DNA from: Tillandsia leiboldiana
Taxonomy: Eukaryota; Streptophyta; Magnoliopsida; Poales; Bromeliaceae
Length of the DNA: 64,000 nucleotides
Reading direction: 5' to 3'
Assembly (NCBI GenBank): GCA_029204045.2
Contig: CM055061.1
Span: forward strand, 43,238,977-43,302,976
This document shows positions 56,144 to 64,000 of the stretch, piece by piece. How positions within the stretch are numbered: position 1 is the stretch's first letter; every line of letters begins with the position of its first letter. The notes below the pieces were generated by a model. It did not search any database, was not told the origin of the DNA, and saw only the letters and a list, made by a program, of their open reading frames with translations. The position numbers and the translations under genes were made by a program.

Positions 56144-59100
56144 TGTGGTGACCCGGACTTTTGTAGAAGCTTTTGCGGGTTTATCAGTGACTATAGGAAG
56201 CTCACGCAGTGTCATGGAGCTTGTAGAATTGAAATTGGATTTTTAAAATGGACCCGGCGCAAAAATCGGATCAATTTGGCTTTTCCGGGGGCTTTCGGCA
56301 AAATTTCGGATGAGAATTTGGAAAATCGGACAGCGGATTTGGACTCAGCGCGCGAAAACGATCAAAATGGTGTATTCACTTTATTTTTGGCGCAAAATTA
56401 CTGTTCACGCCGGAACAGTAATTCCGGCCGCCGGAAATACTGTTCCGGCGAGCGGCGGCAGGCGGCGAGCGGCGGCGCACGGCGGAGCACAGCGGCGGAG
56501 CAGGGCCGCGGGCGGGCGCGGGCAGGCGCGCAAGCGGGCGGTCCACAGAATAGTCGTGCACCGGGTGCACGGAAGGTTGAGGTTGCCACGTGGCAGCTCC
56601 TCATTGGTCGGGCGGCGTCAAGGAGGGCGGCCTGTCTGGGACACGTGGCGACTTCTGGTTGGCCGACACTTTCCGGAAGACCCGGCGCGTAGACCGGGGG
56701 CGTGGACCACGTGAACCGCGTGGTGACACGTGGCGTGTCCCTATTGGCGGGTGCACGCCGCCCACGTGCTCGAGGCACGTGGAACACGTGGGCGGCTGGG
56801 ACACGTGGCGGCGCCCGATGGGTGGGCGCCGCTGTCCGCTGTTTGGCGGACACGTGTCGCGCCCGGGCTCTTCCGGGCGCGCACAGTGTTCCCGAATTGG
56901 GCCGCACTGTAGCAGCCCAATATTTCCGGGCGCCCGATTCTTGGGACACAGTGGGAATTTTGGCATTTGTTTTCTGGGCCTATAAATACAGCTCCACTTT
57001 CCTCCCTTTCTGTTCTTTTTCCGAGCTTTAGAGAGAGAATCTGAGGGTGTGTCCTTAAGAAGACTTCTTCCTCTCTCTATCCTCCATCTCTCTAGGAAGT
57101 TTTGGAATTTTTGGAGTTGCCGACAGCAAGTCATCTGCGACGCGGTGAGCTTCGACATTTCCTCTTTCTCGGCCCATTTCCGTCGCAGTTCAGTCAGAAT
57201 TTTCCTGTGCGCAAACCAGGAGGAATTTTTGGACGATTTCTTCGACTGCATGTTCCTGAGAGGTAAGGCTTCGATTTCCGTGTTGATTGTTTCGCTTTAT
57301 TTTGGGTTATTGGCACGGTTCCCGAGGCATATTTTGACCCCATTTTCTGTGATGGATTTCCTGGACAGCATGAGCTTGTTGATTTTATATCTTGGCGTAG
57401 GAACATCGGATCGAGGCGTTTAAATATTTGATTTTGATCTACTCGTCGCAAGGAACATCCCCATATTTTTCTTGGATTTTTCTGAATTTCCCAAAAGTGA
57501 GAAATCACTGTTTCTCCAGAGTTAAGTGCTACAGTTTTTTTTGGAGGATCCTTTAGGGATGGTTACATTGTAGAATTTATATCTTGACCTGCAGAACTCG
57601 GATTTGGACGTGCAGGTACTCGTTTCGAAGGTATCGACGCGAGGATCGCTGTGATATTTTTATTGGAATTTTCTGCGCATTTTCAGTAGGTGAAATAAGG
57701 GCATCTTTGGGACTGATTTCTGTATGTGTATGTGGGGGTAGTTTTTGGGATTTATGGACTTTATGTTGTACCCAGGAGAGTTGCGGGTATTACTGGACCC
57801 CTTGGAGTAGGAGATTTGTATTTCCTGGTACTTTCAGCTGTGGGATTTGGACAGTCAGCTCTTCAGGTGGGTAGTTGTTTCTTACCTCTTACTGTGATTT
57901 ACTCACTAAGTTTATTTAGAGGATTCCCCGTTTGGACTTATTGATTGATTACCATGCATGATTGAATGATAAAAATGCGAGCCTATCATTTGAGATTAAT
58001 TATGTGGATAAAGCATGTTGGAAATATTACTGGGATAATATTGTTGTTGGAATATGATCTTGGAGATATTTTAATAGTGATAATTAACATGCCGTGTAGC
58101 ACATAGATTTTATAAAAGTTGGTTAAATGGATTAAGTATTGGGACATGATGACATATCTATGTGCGGGTACCACTTTGAGATTTATTATGGACCATGGAT
58201 TATATACATGTGTAGTTGGCTGATGATTTTAGCATGATGGTTATATTTATGCGGAACTATTACTTAATACACATGTGGAGTTACTGTTTGATACTCTTTC
58301 TTTTATCTTTCTTGAGGACTGTTGCAAGCTTATTTGGACATCTAGATAGGCCACTATTTATTGCTACACTATCATATTGGGATTTGACTTAGGAGAAACC
58401 ATGATTGTTTTTCTTTCTCCTTCTCATTTTGACTTTTGATTCATATTGCTCGGGTTCGAGCAGGGGTTTGGGATAGTGTAGTCGGGACCTTGGAGTCTGG
58501 GACAAGTCATACTTGATTGTGGACTTGTGGGGTATTGCGGTAACCGCGGACATTAGGCGGTTGACCGGATGTTTACCTTTGCATCAGATTGGGGTTTCTT
58601 TAGTGGAGGGGTTTTCCACTTTGATCATAGTCATGATCCAGTCCTGCTTTTATGATACTTATGACATGGTTACTTTCCTCGTGTGGGTAGCTCCCCTCGA
58701 GTGCCACTTCGAAGCGTGCGGGGTACCAAGTGGGTACCGGACGGCATTGACTCATTGCTATCACTTTGGTGCAGATCAGGTTGCACGATGATGATAGCGG
58801 CAGCAGGCGGTACCAGTTTTTACTGGTGGCTAGATTGGGTTTATTTGGACAGATGCGGTTACTGATGCATACTTACAGTCATTCATTTTGGCACTGCATT
58901 TAGAGGCATACTTGTGGTAGTTCCTTTTTATTTGTAGTCTTATAGCTTACCACATTCTTCATTCTTTGCCTCTGGTAGACTTAGTGGGTACGTCGGAGTT
59001 TGAGGCTTTACCCACAGGGGGAGTCTACTGGTTTACTAGTGGTTCTCACCCCCACTGTTGTTTTTCTCTCTTTCTTTTTCTTGTTTTGCAGAGCCTTCTG

Positions 59101-59484
59101 CGAGAGCTGCTGGGCCATCGGCAGCGGATCGAGGTGAGGGGATCGCTGAGTAGATAGATCTCCGGTGAGGCTGTGAGTTGCTATTAGACAGATATTGTAC
59201 CCTTTTACTCAGACTGTAGTAGTTCACTTTTATTTTTTGTGGTCTGGCTTTGGCCAGCTGGGTGTATTATTTTGGTGAGCTGGGAGTTTATTGTATTTTT
59301 ACAGTTTTTATTTCTTTTCCAGTCTGAGATATTATGTAGTTCTTTAGTTCAGCTCTGTATTATGCTCTTTTTTTGTACATTTATATCTGAGCAGGTTACC
59401 GACGCTTCGTGTACATGGAAAATTCCGTGTGCATGGCGGATCTGTTGGCGAGCCCGGGTTCTGGTTTCCACCCGGGGCGTGACA
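56144..59484 (+). repeat. 3' LTR of E2
   Basis: TGTGGTGACCCGGAC to GGGGCGTGACA, 3341 bp, CACGTG cluster and TATA (56981-56988) retained. Confidence 0.92.
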
Positions 59485-60809
59485 AAATTGTCAATCAGCA
59501 ATCAAAGACTTAGAGAAGATTCAACAAGAGCTCAAGTTGACACTCAGTGTCTTGAGTCTTGAAGATTGAAGTTGAAGAATTGTGGATCAGTTACATCAAT
59601 CTCAAGAGGAAAGTATTCAAGAGGATCACGTATGTTTAACTAAATAATTGTGGTGATCCGAATACTTTCTTATAGTGTAGAAACACTTGGATGAATTTTT
59701 AATTGCATAAAAATCAAAAACTGGACATGGGACATGTTCAGGATCCGGATCAGACCTTGCAATCCGGATCCCGAAGGGTACTTGTTCATTGGCAATTTCA
59801 ATCCGGATCCTAGGCCATTCCGATCCGGATCCCGATCATGGGACTTTGCTGAATTGCATGAACGATCCGGATCGGACCTTGCAATCCGGATCCCGAACCC
59901 TTGGTTTTCTGGAATCGTCAATCTCGTTACGACGATCCGGATCGCAGTATATCCGATCCGGATCGCCGTCCTGAAAATTTCCAGATAAGGTATGTTTTTG
60001 ATTCTTATCTCTTTCCAAAGGTTTCTAAACTATAAATAAACGTTTAGGGTTTCTCAAAAAAGTGGGGAGCACGGCCGATTATTTTATAAAACACTTGAGA
60101 GCAACCCTAGAGGCTAGGTTTTTATCGTTCTTCTCTATAGCCTCTTTTAGGTCAATTCGACGGTTCTTTCAAGAACGTATCTTTTGTCGAATTGATCTAA
60201 TCTTTGCTTAGAGATTTTTCCCACGGATCTTCATTGATAATCTAAGCAAAGGATCACCATCGAAGTCAATATTCTAATCGACTGAGTTTGCGTCGTGGAT
60301 TCGACGTGGCATCGTGGATTCGGTGTGCTAAAGGCGTTTCGTGGATTCGAAACGTGTGCTCGTGGATTCGAGTGGCGTTCGTGGATTCGAACGTGTGCAG
60401 TGGACGTGCAATCGGTGGAGCGCGAGGTCCGAAGAAATTGAAGGAGGGGTTAAATCCGTGGAGACGGTAATCACCTTGTTATTCTTCTTTTCTTAGTGGA
60501 TTGTTATTGCGTGGACATCCAACCGGTCAGCGCAAGGTCCGAAGAAGCTGAAGGAGGGGTTGAGTCCATGGAGTCGGTAATCACCTTGTTATTCTTCTAT
60601 TCTTAGTGGATTGTTATTGCGTGTTGGTCCCGTGGTTTTTCTCCTGGATTGGAGTTTCCACGTATATCTCGGTGTGCTGTTTTTTATTTTCCGCATTGGT
60701 TTTTATTTTGCACTGAGATTTGGTTTTATAAGTATTACACCTATTCACCCCCCCTCTAGTTGTTTGATAGTACCTATTTAGATCTTTGTGGATCCTATAA
60801 AAACCTACA
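59485..60809 (+). repeat. B LTR 3, right piece
   Basis: Continues AAATTGTCAATCAGC to AAACCTACA. TATA at 60031-60038, hairpins at 60290-60397, 110-bp duplication retained. It is not followed by a PBS but by CATGG and the 3' region of A4, so this is the right end of the B block. Confidence 0.9.
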
Positions 60810-61179
60810 CATGGAAGAGAGACTAACAAATTTATGACATTTGGATTTTATTGCTTAGAAGATATGTCTATTTTTGATTATGATCTTAATACATATCTGA
60901 GTTCATAAATGTCATGGTGAGTATAAACTCCATCTCTGTTTGGTTTTTGAATGTTGAGCATTCTTGAGATATCTAACGATTTTGTTTTGTCAAGAATTAA
61001 TTCTTTTGCAGAGAGTACAGATGTCTAAGTCTAGAGTCTGTTTTAGGAGTTTATCTCATGTATTTATTTATTGGTTCTCAAATGTAAATTTTTTTTGTAT
61101 GGTGATAGCAACAAAAATATCTTTTTGAATTTTCTTAAGTGGATTTTTGTTTTGTCACGAAACCGCCAAAGGGGGAGAT
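60810..61179 (+). other. 3' internal end of an A-family element with polypurine tract
   Basis: Matches the A2 tail at about 19440-19740 (TGTCATGGTGAGTA, ATCTAACGATTT, GCAGAGAGTACA) and ends AAAGGGGGAGAT (61168-61179) at the LTR. No coding sequence. Confidence 0.82.
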
Positions 61180-62220
61180 TGTTAAGGAATTGTGTTTTGG
61201 CGTATTTCGTGAAAATGGTTAAGTCTTGAAGATTGAAGATGAAGAAGTTTGGATCATATACCCCAATCTCAAGTAAGAAGAATTCAAAAGGATCAGGTAC
61301 GTTTAACTAAATAATTTTGGTGATCCGAATACTTCTTATACTGTAGAAACACTTGGATGGATTTTTAATCGCATAAAAATAAAAAACTGGACATGTTATA
61401 TGTTCAGGATCCGGAACAGGTAACTACAGTCCTGACCCCGAACATAGGGTAGTTCATGCGCAAATCCAGTCCGGAACACATCAGTTCAGTCCGGACCCCG
61501 AACGTGGATTTTGCAGAGACTGCATGAACAGTCCGGACCGTGGATCTTCAGTCCGGACCCCGAACGTGTGTTTTTTTGGAAATAGTCTGTTTAGCTACGA
61601 CAGTCCGGACCGCAGTATTCTAGTCCGGACCGTCGTCCTGAAAAATTCCATATTAGGTTAGTTTTTTATTCTTATCCTCTTCCAATGGTTTCTAACCTAT
61701 AAATATGTCACGCCCTGGGGGTTTCTTTCAGCGGAAACAATTCACAAAAAGTATGTATTTGGTGCGTAAATTTTTTTTTTGAAAAACCTTCTTCCCTGGT
61801 GCGTGCCCAGACCCGCCGCATACACAGAATAACTCTGCAAACGGACAGAGTCTCCTCTGTATATGCACGGCGTCGCGGCTAGTACAACGTCCAATCACAG
61901 TCATCAATTCGAGGCGCGTTGCGGAGCGAGCGGAGAAGATCAACTCGGAGCGTATGGAAAAAGGATGAGTCGTCTGTGAGTGCGTTATATCACCTTTGTA
62001 CGTGTTATAATCTTAGTTGATTTCACCGTGTTATCGGTCCCGTGGTTTTTTACTCCTGGTTTTGGAGTTTTTCACGTAAAAATCTTGCGTGTTATTTTCA
62101 TTTCCGCATTGGTTTTTTATTACGCAAAGATTTTTGAGTGTTTATCATTTACACCTATTCACCCCCCCCTCTAGGTGTTTTTTCTCCTATTTAGATCCTT
62201 ATTACAGAGGTGACCCAACA
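61180..62220 (+). repeat. A4 LTR with internal deletion and C-LTR fragment
   Basis: TGTTAAGGAATTG to TGACCCAACA. GTCCGGAC palindromes at about 61408-61640, TATAAATA at 61698-61705. Directly after the TATA box the LTR leader is replaced by a piece of C LTR, and the A sequence resumes near the end of the hairpin array, which is therefore missing. It is preceded by a purine tract and followed by a PBS, so it serves as the 3' LTR of one element and the 5' LTR of another. Confidence 0.82.
61706..61907 (-). repeat. Fragment of a gypsy C LTR inside the A4 LTR
   Basis: Plus orientation TGTCACGCCCTGGGGG, then CAGACCCGCCGCATAC and TATATGCACGGCG, matching the terminal ~200 bp of the LTRs at 15309 and 23227. 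Only this terminus remains. Confidence 0.8.
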
Positions 62221-62222
62221 AT

Positions 62223-62234
62223 TGGTATCAGAGC
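62223..62234 (+). other. Primer binding site of A4
   Basis: TGGTATCAGAGC two bases after the LTR end. Confidence 0.92.
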
Positions 62235-62253
62235 GGGAATAGGGTTGTAAACA

Positions 62254-64000
62254 ATGGTTGAAGGTGGAAACATCAACAGACCCCCGTTCTTCGATGGAAC
62301 AAACTATGCCTACTGGAAAGTACGGATGAAAGCCTTTTTAATTTCCATCGACGAATGGGTGTGGCAATCTATCGAGTTAGGATGGTCAAATCCAACTGAA
62401 GTTATTGTTGACGTTCACACCATCAAACCTAGGTCGAAATGGACCAAGGAAGAGATTGACTTATCTTCTTACAATGGCAAAGGAATTAACGCCTTATTTA
62501 ATGCTTTGCCGCAAACTGAGTTCTCTCGCGTCTCGGCATGTGATACTGCGAAAGAAATCTAGGATGTTCTTCAAGTTACACATGAGGGAACTAACCTTGT
62601 GAAGATTCAGAAACTGCAAATGCTTACGAGCAAGTTTGATTCTATTTTCATGGCAGAAAATGAATCTTTCACAGATTACTATACGCGATTGCAAGACATC
62701 GTGAATACATGTGCTAACTTGGGAGAGAAAATTCCAGAATTTAAAATTGTAAGAAAGATTTTAAGGACTCTTCCTGAAAGATTTCGTTCTAAGGTTACGG
62801 CCATTGAAACTATTAAACACCCGGACGAAATCCGTGTAGAAGAATTAGTTGGTTCATTACAAACATATGAAATGACATTTCCTACTTACTATTCTTCTAG
62901 AAAAGCATCCTCTTCTAAGTCTTCAGGTTTTGCGTTGAAAACAACAAAAGAAGAAGACGCGGATTCATCCTCCTCAGACGATGACGAGAACCTATCTATG
63001 GAGGACTTTGAGAAGAAACTTGCTCTCTTGACAAGAAAATTTCGCCGAAACTTTCGAATGGGTAATTCAAGTAAAACTTCATCCTTCGTAAAGTCGAATA
63101 AAGGCAAAGGTTTTTCAAGCCATAAGTCAAGAAAGCAAGATAGTTTTTCAAAGGATAAGAAAAGTTCAGAGGGACAAGTCCAATGCTTCAAGTGCCGAGG
63201 GTACGGCCATATCTCAATGGAGTGTCCCAATAAGAATCCGTCAAAGAAGAAAGCGATGCAAGCCGTCACTTGGGATGACACGTCAACGTCAAATGAGTCA
63301 TCTTCTAGTGATGAAGAGAATGATGCAACGGCGTTCCACGCGTCCACAACTTCACCTTTCGTGTGCTTTATGGCAAGTACATCCGATTCCTTGTCCAACT
63401 CCTCCCAAGTTGAAAAGAATGCAACGGACAATGAATCGAGCAACTCCTAAGGTGAAGACTTTGCTTTTGCCTACCATAAACTCTTAAGGGATTCAAAGAA
63501 ACTGGCAAAGCAAAACAAGGGGTTGAGAGGGAGATTGCAGGATCTCGAAGAAGAAGTAAAAAGGGCAACTTCTCTCTCGACCGGTCTTGGAGTGGAAAGG
63601 GATAACCTGATAAAAGCAAATGCTTCACTTCAAGAGAAAAATGAGCATTTCGAGAAAGGAACATGTAAAAATGGTTGATAAAGCTGGTTACTTCTTGAAG
63701 CTCTACTCCGAGGCTCGACAGGAAAAAATAGAGATGACGAAGACCATTTTCCAACTTAAAGATGATTTAAAGAGATTTTCTTCTCAAAGGAGCAAGTTGG
63801 ATAAGATGCTTGGTCTTGGTCAAACAAACCGTTTCGGCCTTGGATACAATCGAACTGAAGACAATCCTAGTTCGGTTGGGACAGTTTTTGTGCCCCAGTC
63901 GGTAACTCCTCCTCCGACGACAGAATTCACTGCAATCAACGACAACAACCTTACCTCACCTACTTCGGGATTGTCAAGTACAAAGGTATGTTTTCGTTGT
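62254..64000 (+). pseudogene. gag of A4, broken, runs off the window
   Basis: ATG at 62254, start MVEGGNINRPPFFDGTNYAY. Breaks: TAG at 62560-62562 where sister copies have Trp (AKEIWD), TAA at 63448-63450 where A3 has Glu (DFEGED), and a one-base insertion near 63655. Otherwise in order: UBN2-like capsid region, Ser/Asp linker, first CCHC knuckle (CFKCRGYGHISMEC, about 63184-63225), acidic Ser-rich part, coiled coil (about 63480-63800), linker, and the start of the second knuckle (CFRC) at the window edge. It is the best plus-strand reference for the A gag. Confidence 0.87.

Larger units (their letters stand above)
50669..59484 (+). mobile_element. Element E2: second copy of the gag-only gypsy element
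   Basis: Same position within the B LTR and same AAATT duplications as E1. 5' LTR 50669-53991, PBS 54000-54011, gag 54284-55683, 3' LTR 56144-59484. The 5' LTRs of E1 and E2 share variants that differ from both 3' LTRs (GCGTGTAGACC versus GCGCGTAGACC; CAGCGAGTC versus CAGCAAGTC), so the two are copies of one insertion, not independent events. Confidence 0.92.
31825..60809 (+). mobile_element. B-family block: LTR-gag-LTR-gag-LTR with two E insertions
   Basis: Three B LTRs (31825-33220; 36820-47004 and 50592-60809, the latter two each split by an E element) separate two internal regions (33221-36819 and 47005-50591). Neither internal region has pol. Units 33221-47004 and 47005-60809 are ~13.8 kb each and nearly identical; most differences are one-base indels concentrated near the gap at 45709-45808. 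The block lies in the 3' region of element A4. It is either a tandem made by unequal LTR recombination or an assembly duplication (see findings). Confidence 0.8.

Overview
The window is plant nuclear DNA made almost wholly of nested LTR retrotransposons. I see no host gene, rRNA, tRNA gene, CRISPR array or bacterial signal. Evidence for a flowering plant: two kinds of LTR element, both primed from initiator tRNA-Met (sites reading TGGTATCAGAGC), with plant-type Copia (Sirevirus-like) and Ty3/gypsy chromovirus (Tekay/Del-like) Gag proteins, 5-bp target site duplications, solo LTRs and nested insertions. The species cannot be named from the sequence. One 100-N assembly gap is present. Element names (A-F, A1-A4, E1, E2) are mine.

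Layout, left to right. (1) 1-14894, minus strand: Sirevirus-like copy A1 (LTR 13606-14894, gag, start of protease), split at a perfect ATCAA duplication by element D (1880-13174), a gypsy-type element with giant ~4-kb LTRs that carry a 30-bp minisatellite, GATA repeats and a GC-rich 49-bp tandem array. (2) 14895-18796, minus: 5' end of gypsy element C (leader plus a 3.5-kb LTR). (3) 18797-20993, plus: 3' end of Sirevirus-like copy A2 (tail of an extra ORF, polypurine tracts, LTR). (4) 20994-31191, minus: Sirevirus-like copy A3 (LTR, gag, protease, integrase, first part of reverse transcriptase), interrupted by a solo C LTR (23227-25611, TSD TATGT) and by a 3'-truncated element B fragment (26605-29228). 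(5) 31192-31787, plus: end of another gypsy LTR (F). (6) 31825-60809, plus: a B element arranged LTR-gag-LTR-gag-LTR. The second and third B LTRs each carry the same gag-only gypsy element E (36897-45696 and 50669-59484) at the same base with the same AAATT duplication, so a ~13.8-kb block is present twice, with the assembly gap (45709-45808) between the copies. (7) 60810-64000, plus: Sirevirus-like copy A4, whose single LTR is flanked by a 3' internal end on its left and by PBS plus gag on its right.

How it works together: no copy seen here encodes a complete gag-pol. E and B encode Gag only and would depend on pol supplied by relatives; the A copies carry pol pieces with stops and frameshifts. 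The most notable non-coding structures are an array of hairpins with an invariant TGGATT loop and co-varying stems downstream of the TATA box in the A and B LTRs, nine CACGTG boxes upstream of the TATA box in each E LTR, and the minisatellite-bearing LTRs of D. The ~13.8-kb duplication beside the gap may be an unmerged contig overlap or allelic duplicate rather than real biology.
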